From: Ariolimax columbianus
Taxonomy: Eukaryota; Mollusca; Gastropoda; Stylommatophora; Arionidae
Direction: 5' to 3'
Assembly: GCA_036924085.1 (NCBI GenBank)
Contig: JAVGWX010000018.1
Span: 21,564,964-21,628,963 of the forward strand
Length of the DNA stretch: 64,000 nt
Shown: positions 33,291 to 44,219 of the stretch, in pieces
Position numbering within the stretch: position 1 is the stretch's first letter
Layout of the letters: each line of letters opens with the position of its first letter
The notes under the pieces: generated by a model
What the model saw: the letters and a program-made list of their open reading frames with translations, nothing else
Databases searched by the model: none
What the model was told of the DNA's origin: nothing
Translations under genes and position numbers: made by a program

Positions 33291-33950
33291 CTTCTTCTTC
33301 TTCTGCGTTCGTTCTCAATCTCCCGCTACCAAGTCCTGAACAGGGCTTTGCAAATAGCAGGATGTAGTCCGGAGAACGGAATGCGTTGTGTCGCTAGTTT
33401 ACAGTTTGACTGCGAAATTTGCACCTTTCGGTCCGACACATCCGTCTTCGGCAAAATCACCGTCCTATCCTCTCCTCTCCAGCAAAGGTACTCTAACTCC
33501 ATATTTGGTTTTCATTCTCCTTATGCCGTTAAGCGGCATGTGGAGCGCAAGTCGTCTGTCCTCCACCAAGTGCTTTGCGTCGATCAATCTTAGCCCGTGT
33601 CGTTGCCCAATCCTTCTAATGCCATCTACCCAAGTGCCTCGCGGCCGCCCCTTAGCCATGTAGCCAGATCTACCAGAATTGTAATCCATCAGTCGAAGGT
33701 GATGAGGGTGCATTCTCAATAGATGACCAAACCAACATATTTTCTGCCTGGAAATGTACTCTGCACAAGACTAGTGCCGACCATACTTCGAATGTCAGAT
33801 TTTCGCATTATATCTTTTCTGGCAAAACCGCTGGCCTTGGACAAACACTTAATTTCACATGTTGAAATTCTACTCTCACATGTTCTGGACAGAAGTCATG
33901 TTTGGCACTGGTAGCACAGAGTCGGCATAAATATACTGTTGCTTTCTTGT
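33290..33950 (-). pseudogene. Family E RTE-like LINE, RT C-terminus and 3' region
   Basis: Reading leftward, 33950-33465 encodes a typical endonuclease/RT C-terminal part: ISRQKICWFGHLLRMHPHHL, GRSGYMAKGRPRGTWVDGIR, RIGQRHGLRLIDAKHLVEDR and RLALHMPLNGIRR. This is followed by the shared module (gacggatgtgtcggaccgaa, gcaaatttcgcagtcaaac), ggtagcgggagattgagaac and a GAA tail (ttcttcttctt on plus at 33294). This copy links the module to an RTE-like LINE 3' UTR. The upstream RT is frameshifted. A second RT copy is at 52440-52830. Confidence 0.82.
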
Positions 33951-33954
33951 CAAA

Positions 33955-35950
33955 CTAATGATCGGGTGACTAAATAGTGGTGACATCTGATGCATGGCTG
34001 ATGTCACCGCATGTGCTTTCTGACACATAGTCTCGATTTCCCTGCAGAATAAATACTTAAACTCGTGGGCCTGTTGAAGAGCAATATAATTGACACTATG
34101 TTGAGTAGCCCATGTATTCTACTGATCATCCTAGCTTCTGTTTAATTCCTCATAGTAGAGTCGTATTATCAAATGCTCAGACAGTTTTTGTGGCACACTG
34201 ATGAAGATGAGGAATGGCCTTAAGTAGAGGCTATTTTTAGAGTAATTTTACATCATTGGGGCACTACTGTAGTCATGAAGGTAATCCTTAATGCCCCTCA
34301 GCATTTGGGGAAAAATAATTATGTCAGTAGCTAGGACTGCCTAACGAGCCGGCAGTGGAGTTTAGATTGCTCGCTGCCAGCTGAATTCATCTGAAGTTCG
34401 GATACTTTAGTGTTTGGTAGTTGATAATGTATTGTTACTGCTGTTGTTGTTGTTACAGATCCAGCAGCAGCCGAGCTCTCACCCTTCGGCCTGATGTCAT
34501 GTAATGGCATCTGTACGTGTTTGTTAGTTGTTTAGCACAAAGCAAACAAGAAAAAATAAATCACGAAACACAATTAGTGAATATCCTTCTTTTATTCATT
34601 CTCTATATTTCTTGTTTTAAACTCCCATCCAATATTTACTCCGTCTTCCCCTCCTATTGTGTTCCATATTCATGTTGTATATCTTCGTGTTCTAATAAGC
34701 ACACTTTATTACCAGTTAGCATATGTGTCACTTATATTAGATATTCACATCTGTGTTGTCCACACTGCACATTAAAGACCTTAGGAAGTAGATAAGTTCT
34801 TTATAATTTTGTATATGCCAATTAAACCTTGGCATATTCTTGTTCATATTAGATTCACACACAATACACTTCCAGGATATAAAGTGAATGATACATGCGA
34901 GAAATAAAATCAGAAAATTGACTGGTACAACATGGGGAGGGCAGCCAGTTGCCCTCTGAACTTCAGCACTCGCCCTGTGGTTCTCCGTAGCGGAGTACGC
35001 CACGCCAGTTTAGACAAACTCTGCACACGATAAGCCGATTAATACAGCAATAAATGAGACTGGTCGAAGATTCTAGGGTGTCTAAATCCTACCCAAAACT
35101 GACACAAATATACCCCATACTCGACGTAGCACCAGCAAAGAAACAAAGAAGTGTCGTATCAGAAACAGGCAGACGATCTTACTATTTGGACACCAGGTGC
35201 AAGTGCACGAGACTGAAGTCTAGATGAAGTATCTCACGGCCAACCATTCCTTACAGATTAGACCCTTAAAACGCAGTCTCGAAAAATGGAATGTACTGAC
35301 ACAGATCCTCTGGATCAAGCTGCGGGAGGAACCTGCGCCTGGACACCATTTAACACAACATGGAAGTCACTAAATAGACTCCAAAACTGTTGCATCACGA
35401 TGCAGGTATAACTTAATGAGATGGTATTACAGGGATGATGAGACACATGACTGTAGAGCAACACAAGACCCCTACCCCCTGATGATCTGCCGAAACCTTC
35501 CGGAAACATGAAATATAGATGATATGTTGAAGGGAAATGACAAGGCAATATACGTGACTGAACATTGGAAACAACATGTCTGACATGGTGCCCAGGCCAC
35601 GGCACCCAATTATCAGTTTTCATATTTTGTCCGCTTTCTGCAAATCGCTCTTAGACCGCTCGCATCTTTCTGCACATCTGTCGAGTACTGGGCAAGAAGC
35701 AGCACTCTTTACACATTCTCGAACTGATGACTGCAGTTTGTGGCACATATCTAACCTGCTTAGGGTTTGCTGAATCTGATATTTTCTGTCCTAAGTGATA
35801 GGATTAGGCTCTGTTCCACGTGTCTTAGTTTGTTGATGCTTTCTCTTTACAAACTTTCATTTAGATTGACATTATCGTTGTCCGTTTTCTTGGACTTATA
35901 TTTCTTCTATTTTAATCAACTTCCACATTTTGTTAAAATCCCCTACTAGT
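33955..35950. other. Intergenic, one family J fragment
   Basis: 34485-34560 contains ctgatgtcatgtaatggcat and gtttgttagttgtttagcac (family J). Otherwise no gene, tRNA or repeat recognised. It would lie downstream of the 3' end of the GPCR gene on the minus strand. Confidence 0.45.
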
Positions 35951-35954
35951 CACC

Positions 35955-36135
35955 ATCATTCGGTTAATCAGTCCGGAGACTGGTGTTGAAGTCTTCTGAC
36001 CATGTCAAGCCATCGTCCTCTGTTAGTCAGTCCGGAGTCTGATGTTGAAGTCTTCTGATCATATCAAGCCATCGTCCTCTGTTAGTCAGTCTAGAGACTG
36101 ATGTTGAAGTCTTCTGATCATGTCAAGCCATTGTC
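35955..36135. repeat. 59-bp tandem repeat, 3 copies
   Basis: Units read gttagtcagtccggagtctg, atgttgaagtcttctgatca, tatcaagccatcgtcctct. It lies directly 3' of the retroelement fragment at 36150-36605. Confidence 0.9.
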
Positions 36136-36149
36136 CTCTGTTCCCAGCA

Positions 36150-36605
36150 GATCTCTTCAGCTCAGTATAAAACATGCAACCTGATGCTCTTGTTCGTCTG
36201 TGAGATGTAATTGTTTCATGGACGTCACCTTACACTTTTCTCCTGAAATTTGCCTTCTAGTATTTTTAATGAGGCCTCCTTCTATCATGTTATGACCAAG
36301 CCAAGACAATCTACCTTTCTGTATACTCGTCTTTAGTTGTCCTTCTAACCCTATTCCTTTAAGCTCTTGCTTATCTGACAATTTTTATGTCCAGCTCACT
36401 CATTACACCTTGCGATAGCACCGCATCTCAAAACCTTGAACTGTTAGTTCATCCTTGTCGTTTAGAGTCCATGTTTCAGAGCCATTCACTGCGACGTCCC
36501 AGATATGTGCGCGGAGTATTCCTTTCTGAAGCTCAATATTGATGTTATTTGTTGTTAGAAATTTGTGTTTCTCACGGCACGCCTTTTTTGCTCTACTAGC
36601 ACGAC
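36150..36605 (-). pseudogene. Non-LTR retroelement RT C-terminal fragment
   Basis: Minus frames read RAKKACREKHKFLTTNNINI, ELQKGILRAHIWDVAVNGSE, TWTLNDKDELTVQGFEMRCY (the SETWTL signature of the thumb), stop, then KTSIQKGRLSWLGHNMIEGG and LIKNTRRQISGEK. It begins 212 bp downstream of the GPCR stop, so it may be transcribed in its 3' UTR. Confidence 0.78.
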
Positions 36606-36675
36606 CTGTTAATCTATAACATATTAACGTGTCCTCAATAGATCATACAAAAACTTGTACCATAAAACGTAGTTT

Positions 36676-36681
36676 TTTAAT
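36676..36681 (-). promoter_or_regulatory. Candidate polyadenylation hexamer
   Basis: ATTAAA on the minus strand, about 136 bp after the GPCR stop codon. No other support; such hexamers occur by chance in AT-rich DNA. Confidence 0.25.
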
Positions 36682-36816
36682 ATTTAGTTGTTAAATTTGC
36701 CTGTGTCAGTATGTTCATGCATGGCTCATTGTAGACTCTTTAACTCATCTGTACGGCTTTTTCTATATGGTCTTGTTTTGCAGATTCCATAAGATTAAAC
36801 GGTATGCTATTGGTTT

Positions 36817-37071
36817 CTAGTCAGAGCTGCTACATGCTTCAGGCTCTTCCATACTCTTCCCCAACTGCTTACACTTCTCCAGAACAGGTCGCTTCATCTT
36901 CACGGAGTCTTGCTGGAGAATACTAGAAGTTGTTGATGCCGTTGGGTTAAAGCGTTCACTGTAGCGCGAGACTGCAGTGCTGCGTCGTTTCTGCTCCTTC
37001 TGATGGTCAAGGCGCTTCTGCTGCATTTGTTGCATCCTTCTGTCGCGGAGGCTCTGAGGTGGAGATCGGCA
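36817..37071 (-). CDS. CCK/sulfakinin-type receptor, C-terminal tail exon
   Basis: Last exon of the minus-strand GPCR gene. The acceptor is atctttcttccag before TGC, phase 0. It encodes 84 residues and a TAG stop: CRSPPQSLRDRRMQQMQQKR, then LDHQKEQKRR, many Ser/Thr (STAVSRYSERFNPTAST) and ends EACSSSD. The first Cys directly follows helix 8 of the previous exon and would be a palmitoylation site by family rule. The basic, Ser/Thr-rich tail suits kinase and arrestin regulation. The join to 41530-41652 is in phase (VFQ then CRS). That it belongs to this gene is inferred from phase, order and composition, since tails are poorly conserved. Confidence 0.72.
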   Translation of the reverse strand, partial: CRSPPQSLRDRRMQQMQQKRLDHQKEQKRRSTAVSRYSERFNPTASTTSSILQQDSVKMKRPVLEKCKQLGKSMEEPEACSSSD

Positions 37072-37207
37072 CTGGAAGAAAGATGTATAAATGGATAGAT
37101 AACTTGTTTGAGGTGCACATTGTGGTAACATTTACAATCTAAACAAGCAACCCATAACCTACACAGATGAGAAGCCATGTATAAAGGTATGTGTGTGCCA
37201 TATTGGG

Positions 37208-37372
37208 TGTTCTTCTTCTTCTTCTTCTTCTTCTTTCTCTTCTTCTTCTTCTTCTTCTTCTTCTTCTTCGTTTTCTGCTGCTGCTGCTGCTTTGGAGTTC
37301 GTCATGACAAGTACATACTGACGGTCTGTCGTAGTTTACAAGAGGCTGCGGTATATGCGCCTTTCGGCCAAA
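37208..37372 (-). mobile_element. Family E 3' fragment with (GAA)n tail, intronic
   Basis: Read on minus: ccatgtgtttggccgaaagg, cgcatataccgcagcctctt, gtaaactacgacagaccg, then (CAG)n and a GAA tract of about 60 bp (37210-37270 on plus as TTC). It lies about 140 bp before the acceptor of the last GPCR exon. Confidence 0.7.
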
Positions 37373-37604
37373 CACATGGTGTAGCTTACTTTATGGGAAC
37401 ATAGCTGGTCTTCCCACTGCAAGTCATATTCTCTTAACCAGACTACACTATGGCAGCCTGTATCCAGGGCCGTCACTTGAAGGCAGAATAGGGTCTTGGC
37501 TGCTGTGATACGCTTGCTCTTATGCTAGCAGTCTGCTGTTAGTTGCTGGCTGCTGTCAGATCATGCACTGCTTTATCTTTGGCCAAGCGGCGGGAATATA
37601 CATG

Positions 37605-38300
37605 TATATATTTGTGTGCGTCTGTGTGTGTGCTTTTTGTGTGTTTGTTTCTTTGTTTTCTTTATTTGGTTGCTTGTTTGTTTAATTACGTAGTTTCAGT
37701 AGTGTCAGGACAATTTATAGTAGGCCAGTTGTATACTGGATTGCGTTAGGGGCTTGGGCTGTGTTTGTGGGCTGGGCTGTGTTTGTGGGCTGGGCTGTGT
37801 TTGTGGGCTGGGCTGTGTTTGGGGGCTGGGCTGTGTTTGTGGGCAGTGTTTGTGGGCTGGGCTGTGTTTGTAGGCTGTTTGTGGGCTGGGCTGTGTTTGT
37901 GGCTTGAGCTGTGTGTGTGGGATATGTTTGTGGGCTGTGTTTGTAGGCTGTGTTTGTTTGCATGACTGGGTTTATGAGCTGAACTGTGTTTTTAAACTGA
38001 AATATTTTTGTAATCTGGTCTGTGTTTGAGTGTTTATGTGTATTTGTATGCTGTCTTTGCGTGTATGTATGTCTATGTGCGCGTGTGTATGTGTGTTTTT
38101 GTGTGTGTGTGTTTATGTATTGGCCTGTGTTTGTGTACTGGTCTGTATTTGACGACTGTGCTATTAGTGAATTGCTCTGTGTTTTAATGTGTTTTGTTGA
38201 TTCTGTTCGTCCGTGACTGTAGAGTGTATTGCGTACATGCTTGTCTGTGTATATGGGCTGCATCATATTAACATATACATTAACAAGTAGGAAGGTACAG
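37605..38300 (+). repeat. GT-rich dispersed repeat, second copy
   Basis: Same flanks as 28170-29030 (agtttcagtagtgtcagga, tttatagtaggccagttgta; tttaaactgaaatatttttg). Its core at 37750-37960 is an 18-bp unit gggctgtgtttgtgggct rather than the ~33-bp unit of the other copy. It is intronic to the GPCR gene. Confidence 0.88.
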
Positions 38301-38326
38301 AAATGCTATGAAACATCTTTGAGTCG

Positions 38327-38600
38327 ATGAGCTCAGCCAGCGACCAATACCTGGTTGCCTACATCGAAAGCTCAACCAGCTACCAAAACCTGGTTCCCTA
38401 TATTGAAAGCTCAACCAGCGACCAATACCTGGTTGCCTACATCGCAAGCTCAGCCAGCGACCAATACCTGGTTGCCTACATCGAAAGCTCAGCCAGCGAC
38501 CAATACCTGGTTGCCTACATCGAAAGCTCAGCCAGCGACCAATACCTGGTTGCCTACATCGTAAGCTCAGCCAGCGACCAATACCTGGTTGCCTACATCA
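38327..38600. repeat. 39-bp minisatellite, about 7 copies (inverted partner of 47275-47640)
   Basis: The unit is gctcagccagcgaccaatac plus ctggttgcctacatcgaaa. With its left flank (38245-38327: tatgggctgcatcatattaa, caagtaggaaggtacagaa) it is a near-identical inverted copy of 47280-47710, including the order of the unit variants at that end. Confidence 0.95.
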
Positions 38601-38946
38601 GCGAACCATATCAAACACGACATTATTGTTCATGTGGTTCCGTAACCTGAACAAAACCGAACTGAAAAATGGCCTCCAAGATATGGTAAGGAATGGATGG
38701 AGATCAAAGAAGAAAGTGCGACAGGGCATACTATGTCATACCATGTGTGGAGAGCTATTAACAGATTACGAACGGGAGTGTAGACAGAACTTCAAAAACT
38801 TCGGATATGCGGACGACGATGTCTGTGAATGTGGAACCATCCAAGACCCAGACCACCTATATAACTGCCCAAGAATGCAAGAACCATGTATCTTTGTAGA
38901 GCTCATGACAGCTCATGAAAGAACATCCAGGGCAGCTGGTTTCTGA
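38600..38946 (+). pseudogene. Non-LTR retroelement C-terminal fragment
   Basis: The open frame 38626-38946: NKTELKNGLQDMVRNGWRSK, RQGILCHTMCGELLTDYERE, GYADDDVCECGTIQDPDHLY, NCPRMQEPC, ending RAAGF. CECG...DPDHLYNCP is the Cys/His tail of I/Jockey-type polymerases. The start codon is inside the preceding minisatellite flank, so this is a fragment. Confidence 0.75.
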
Positions 38947-39114
38947 TCCAATACTTTGTGAGTTTCCGGGGAACAGAAAGTAAGGAAGCAAAGTAAGTAT
39001 GACACTTTTCCGTCTCCAAGTGGCGGTCCTGAAAACGAACTGCGCCTATGCAGCTTTGCTGAGAGATTGAGGTTTGATGAGGAAAGGGAAACCTAATGTT
39101 AAAAGGCCGGGTTG

Positions 39115-39200
39115 AAACCCGATGTGTCGGGCAGGAAGCCGGAGATATCACAGCTTCGTTGTAAACCACGACACAACGTTACAATGTCGTTTCCAGGACG
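39115..39200 (+). repeat. ~75-bp shared module, solitary copy
   Basis: acccgatgtgtcgggcagga, gccggagatatcacagcttc, gtaaaccacgacacaacgtt, ccaggacgaacaccaaata. It is very close to 17244-17330 and 63780-63865. Confidence 0.7.
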
Positions 39201-39240
39201 AACACCAAATAGGACAAAGAGTTCATTTAAAGTCCTAATA

Positions 39241-39504
39241 TTTTTATTTTTTAATATTTTTTTTATTTGCGTTCATCTTATTTCTCTAATCCCCAAGGCG
39301 GTGTGTTGCATTGTGGTTTTTATTTTGCGCATGTCGTCCCAGTGCATCCGACTTCAGCATACATTTATGTAAGTGTCTGCTTCCTCCTGCATTTTTTAAG
39401 GGTTTGCTTATCCGGGGTAACAACCGGTGATGTGATGGGGATCGAACCCAGCACCTTCTGGTTGTGAGCCGAGTCACTTAACCACTAGCCCACGCCGTCC
39501 CCAC
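39241..39504 (-). mobile_element. tRNA-derived SINE with perfect 11-bp target-site duplication
   Basis: AAGTCCTAATA occurs at 39230-39240 and 39505-39515. On the minus strand the order is head gggctagtggttaagtgact (A-box region), ctgggttcgatccccatcac (B box), the module gaagtcggatgcactggg, then ccttggggattagagaaata and an A-rich tail (T-runs at 39241-39267 on plus). Full length, about 264 bp. Intronic to the GPCR gene and in sense orientation with it. Confidence 0.93.
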
Positions 39505-39515
39505 AAGTCCTAATA

Positions 39516-40610
39516 ACTAACGAATGAGAGATACAAGTAGATATAGAGAATTATATAAGGATTTAGAAAGGAAGCGAGAGAGAGAGTGATAGAGAGACAG
39601 AGAGAGAGAGAACGAGAATGAGGAAAAAAAGAGAACGACCGAGAGTCACAAAAAGAGACCAGATTGAGATAGTTTATATTTTGTTGTCGTACCTCGAGAC
39701 AGGACGAGAGTTGTCAATAATGAGTTACCAGAAGTGTCTAACCGAGAGTAGGACAGAGGGAAAACTCTCATAGTATAGCATAATTGATGTTACAGTAGGA
39801 ACATTGTCACATCGTTCATATTGTAAATGAGGACGGGGATTACCAATTTTAGGAGGACACAAGGACATAGCGGCAACCTACTTTGCAAACCAAAATGTCT
39901 TCGTCTGGGCCCAAGGACGGTACACATGTGAATTGTTAAGTATTCTACACGAGCAAGATGGTAACGGTAAAAGATTGCAGTGCTTTTTAACGCTGCATTT
40001 TGTGGTAGCATTACAATTTTGAAAGAACAACAGAAACAAGATGGTTTTAAGAAGACCTCATAAACAATATGCACAGGTGGGTACAAATAGCTCATATAGT
40101 GAGCCTATACACAAATATTGACAAATCCGGTGATATGACCAAAAGATCTTCATCAGGGACAAAGAAGACAAAACAAATTTAAATACCAAAACAAAATGGT
40201 AGCAGTAACGATGATCACAGACTGGTACTTAACCGAACAAAGATCGCATGACATGAGAATTGCGCTCGAACAGAACCGACACAAATTCAGGCCGGTTATG
40301 AATATATGTACTAACTTATATCTGCACATATACATATGATAACAATAAATACATACATTTATATATATATGTATATGTATGTAACATTAACAGCATATTG
40401 CAACACTGACAACTTGTAAGATTAGATTAAGTAACGAAACTGCTTCGTTGATCTTCAAAGCGGTCATTGATCATCAAACATCGTGACGTCTTTAAATGTA
40501 GATATATAACTACCTCCACTTCACTTGGTCTGTAACGATCAATCGTACAGTATCCCAGCACTGGTTTGTTATTTCCATGTTTACTTCTAGAGGCAGCAGC
40601 TCTTAAATTT
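39516..40610. other. GPCR intron, no recognised element
   Basis: GA-rich patch at 39570-39650 and a TA-rich patch at 40360-40385. Nothing coding is supported. Confidence 0.4.
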
Positions 40611-40619
40611 GATAAATGA

Positions 40620-41300
40620 ATATATAAGAAAGCTCTAGAAGGAGTGGGTCATATAGGATATATGAATTAAAGAAAGCTCTTGAAGCGATAGATCCTTAAA
40701 CGATGCATGAATGAAGTAAAGAAAAAGAGGCAAAAGGTCATAAATGATACTGGAATAAAAGACATCTTTGGAAGCGAAAGATCACATACGACAAGTGAAT
40801 ATAAGAAAACGCAAGAACCTAGAACACATAGGAGATACAGGAATAAAAGAAAGTTTTAGAATCAAATGGTCACACGAAACAGGAATAAAAGAAAGTTCTA
40901 GAATCAAACGGTCATTCTTGAAAAAGGAATCAAATAAAGTTCTAGAATCAAATGGTCATTCTTGAAATAGGAATCAAATAAAGTTCTAGAATCAAATGGT
41001 CATTCATGAAACAGGAATAAAAGAAAGTTCTAGAATCAAACGGTCATTCTTGAAATAGGAATCAAATAAAGTTCTAGAATCAAATGGTCATTCATGAAAC
41101 AGGAATTAAAGAAAGTTCTAGAATCAAATGGTCGGTCATACATGAAACATGAATAAAAGAAAGTTCTAGAATCAAATGGTTATACATGAAACAGTAATAA
41201 AAGAAAGTTCTAGAATCAAATGGTCATACACGAGACAGGAACAAAAGAAAGTTCTAGAAGAAACAGCTCATTCATGATACAGAAATAAACAAAAACTCTT
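40620..41300. repeat. ~44-bp minisatellite in GPCR intron
   Basis: Diverged units around aggaataaaagaaagttcta and gaatcaaatggtcattcatg. The centre (40850-41240) is more regular than the edges. Related short units (gtacaggaataaaaaagtg) flank the mariner fragment at 59.8-60.5 kb. Confidence 0.88.
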
Positions 41301-41529
41301 CTAACATAACTTATTTACGATACAGTTAGCAATTAGTGAGTAACTTGTTTCCTCTGTGATAGAACGAAGGAGAATACGAATGTGTGAAGAATGAAAATAA
41401 CAATCAATACATCATTGCATACTTAATCAATCAGGCAATCCATCAATCAATCATTCTATCAATCAAAACCTATCCGCTCCTTCTGAAACACATATTATAG
41501 AAGAATACTGTAAGACAGACGGGACATAC

Positions 41530-41652
41530 CTGAAAGACCCTGAGAAACGCTTCACGAAACTTCTTGTTCATAAAACAATACGTGATAGGATTACAGCAAG
41601 AGGAGGCGTAGCTCAGCAGGTGAAAGAGGGTCTTGGTCATCGGGGTGAAGAC
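41530..41652 (-). CDS. CCK/sulfakinin-type receptor, TM7 exon
   Basis: 123-bp exon, phase 0 at both ends: acceptor atgttttatattcag before GTCTTC, donor TTTCAG then GTATGT. It encodes VFTPMTKTLFHLLSYASSCC, NPITYCFMNKKFREAFLRVFQ. NPITY is the TM7 NPxxY motif; KKFREAFLRVF is amphipathic helix 8. The SYASSCCNPITYCFMN context is characteristic of cholecystokinin/gastrin and sulfakinin receptors and their close peptide-receptor relatives. The product would be a Gq-type plasma membrane receptor by family knowledge. The acceptor region merges with a 26-bp minisatellite. Confidence 0.9.
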
Positions 41653-41655
41653 CTG

Positions 41656-41815
41656 AATATAAAACATTTAGAAGTTCCAATTTTATAAAACATTGAGAAG
41701 TTCCAATTTGATAAAACACTGAGAAGTTACAATTTGATAACACATCGAGAAGTTCCAATTTGATAAAACATTTAGAAGTTCCAATTTGATAAAACATTGA
41801 GAAGTTACAATTTGA
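41656..41815. repeat. 26-bp minisatellite abutting the TM7 exon acceptor
   Basis: About six units of aagttccaatttgataaaac plus attgag. The last unit (gaatataaaacatttagaag) contains the AG and the T-rich stretch of the 3' splice site in minus sense. Confidence 0.9.
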
Positions 41816-42479
41816 TAGAAATTGTGGATTTAAATCTCACGTTTAATGTTATTTGTTATGAATTACTTTCGCATTAATATATACTGATAGATCCGTGATA
41901 GGCGGTAAGAAAGTCAGTTGATGCTTTTTTTCTAGAATGAGAGGCAGGATCGTTGCCGAGAAGAGTGGTGCATACTTAACAACAATGTTCAGTATCAAAA
42001 TGTAGATCGAGAAAATAATCTCGGCTCTAGAACCTCTTCAAAGAGAGCTACAATCGTCTCTGAGTCTCAGTCCTTCCTTCGGAAAGCGCAGAAGTGCTGG
42101 TTGTGGCAAGACTGGATATAAGACATAGAGGCTTCAAATCTATGGGGACCACTGGAGATCTACTGTCCTGGCAGTGCTGGGAAATGAAACATCCTGGCCT
42201 CTGGGGCAGCTGCAGTGGTGACATTTTGAAGTTGATTACCGACCTCTCCAGTTAATTAACTTAGCAATGAACGATTTGTAAAAAACTACTCGGGACTAGC
42301 AGAGACCGGCACCACGAAGGACTGTGTGCACTCAGTGATCCACAGAAACCCTCAGTATCTGCACTCTTTGCCATTTGCTGGAAGGGACTGAGCATCTATA
42401 GGTCTGTGGGGAGTTCAACGATTCAACAGTGGTTCAACAGAACAAAACAAATATTATATAACTAAAAACATAACACGAG

Positions 42480-42845
42480 TTCAGGTCAGGTCAGGTCATC
42501 CCGTAACCGGTGAGGTCGTTGGGGCACACATGAAGACATCCTCACATCTCACGCCACCCGTCTCTGTCAGATGCCGCAGCCTGTGACTCTTCTGGTCGGA
42601 GACTGGTCCATTCTTTTATGTTGTCCTCCCATCTCTTTTTGGACCGGCCTCTTCGTCGTCTGCCATGCAACTTTCCGTGGAGAATTGTATTTGCAAGACC
42701 ATTTGATCTTGATATGTGACCGTACCAAGCGAGTTTCCTTCTTTTGACAGTTGCCAAGAGGTCTTCGAAAGGCCCTATTGCTGTTGTAATTCTATCTCGT
42801 ATTTCCTCATTTGTAACTCGATCTTTGTACGAGTTATGTTTAGTT
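42480..42845 (-). pseudogene. Non-LTR retroelement C-terminus in GPCR intron
   Basis: One clean minus frame from about 42845: HNSYKDRVTNEEIRDRITTA, IGPFEDLLATVKRRKLAWYG, HISRSNGLANTILHGKLHGR, RRRGRSKKRWEDNIKEWTSL, ending RDGWREM. GRRRRGR..KRWEDNIKEWT is a common LINE C-terminal signature. The 3' UTR ends in a short tandem tail (tcaggtcaggtcaggtca on plus at 42481-42498). It is 5'-truncated with no stop inside the remaining 100 codons, so it is fairly young. Confidence 0.85.
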
Positions 42846-43084
42846 TATTCACGACTAATAACCTTTGTCACTGAGGTGAAGGTCTGCTTACAAGGCATTG
42901 ATAGGTCATCTTGCGATTTCTCCAGTAACGGTTATTCTGTATAAGATGTACGAGGAGAAGTAACAACAATAACTTTAATATAACAACATATTGTTGATAA
43001 CTTTCGGTTATATTTTGACTCCACCTCGCAAGGTTTCAAATGAGGCACCATTTCTCACATCTTCCGTAATTTTGTAATAGAGGT

Positions 43085-43598
43085 GATGACCACTTTCTTC
43101 TCCTCTCCTATCTTGTTCTTGTTTTTTTTGTTCTTGTTCTTCTTTTTCTTCTTCTTATTTTCTACTTTTTCTTCTTCTTCTTCTTCTCTTCTTCTTCTTC
43201 TTCTTCTTTTTCTTCTTCTTCTTCTTCTTCTTCTTCTTCTTCTTCTTCTTTTTCTTCTTCTTCTTCTTCTTCTTCTTCTTCTTCTTTTTCTTCTTATTCT
43301 TCTTTTTCTTCTTCTTCTTCTTCTTCTTTTTCTTCTTCTTCTTCTTCTTCTTCTTCTTCTTCTTCTTCTTTTTCTTCTTCTTCTTCTTCTTCTTCTTCTT
43401 CTTCTTCTTTTTCTTCTTCTTCTTCTTCTTCTTCTTCTTCTTCTTCTTCTTCTTCTTCTTCTTTTTCTTCTTCTTCTTCTTCTTCTTCTTCTTTTTCTTC
43501 TTCTTCTTCTTCTTCTTCTTCTTCTTTTTCTTCTTCTTCTTCTTCTTCTTCTTCTTCTTCTTCTTTTTCTTCTTCTTCTTCTTCTTTTTCTTCTTCTT

Positions 43599-43629
<31 letters not shown>

Positions 43630-43645
43630 TTCTTCTTCTTCTAAT
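43085..43645. repeat. ~550-bp TTC.GAA microsatellite in GPCR intron
   Basis: An almost pure (TTC)n tract on plus, broken every 20-60 bp by a ttttt interruption and twice by tta. In the sense of the GPCR gene it is (GAA)n. Given GAA tails on several LINE fragments here (19817, 27330, 33294, 37210, 57975), it may be a hugely expanded LINE tail. Poly-Leu frames across it are artefacts. Confidence 0.97.
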
Positions 43646-43769
43646 CCTAAAGATTATGTGAAATTAATTCCTTCATTCCTGGAATACTTAGAGTCCTGGT
43701 ATTCTAAACGTGCAGGTTGTGGATGCTGCCAGGTAGCGGAAGGCTATATGTAGTGCGTTATTATATTTG

Positions 43770-43995
43770 TGTGGCCTAGATAGCCCCGTTGTTAGGGCAT
43801 TGGCTTCATAACCGAGCGATCAGGTTTCGGTTCCTATTTAATCGCAAAACGGAACCTGGTGTAGACCAAAGCCTAACAAATTGAGTTCCAGAATAATCTG
43901 TGAACGTTAAGGCGACCGACACGATGTTGACCATACTACACCTAGTGTACCGTTGGTCACGAAATATATGAGCCTACCACCACCATCATCATCAG
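43770..43995 (+). mobile_element. tRNA-derived SINE-like sequence
   Basis: tagccccgttgttagggcat (A-box region) and atcaggtttcggttcctatt (B-box-like) spaced as in a tRNA, followed by non-tRNA sequence ending in a (CAC/CAT)n tail (accaccaccatcatcatc) at 43977. Confidence 0.55.
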
Positions 43996-44219
43996 GTGCC
44001 CTGCCGGCTGGCGTTGACGATCATGAACTTCCATCCAATTCTATCACGTGTGTCGTTTACCAACTCTGTTGTTGATTGTGCCATTCTCTCAGTCCGTCCA
44101 ACATCTTTTCTATTGGCCTTCCTCTGTCTCTCTTTCCTGCTATTTTTCCCGTCCCTTCTCATAACATGCCCGAAAAAAAGATGACAGCCTTGTTCTGGTC
44201 TTTGCAGTATCTAACACTA

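Noticed and set aside
37715..38266. 183-codon Gln/Thr/Asn-rich minus frame (TNTAQPTNTAQ) as a mucin-like or prion-like protein
   Set aside because: Antisense of the GT-rich minisatellite and lies within a GPCR intron.
43083..43661. 192-codon poly-Leu frame as a membrane or secreted protein
   Set aside because: Direct translation of a TTC microsatellite in the intron of a minus-strand gene.
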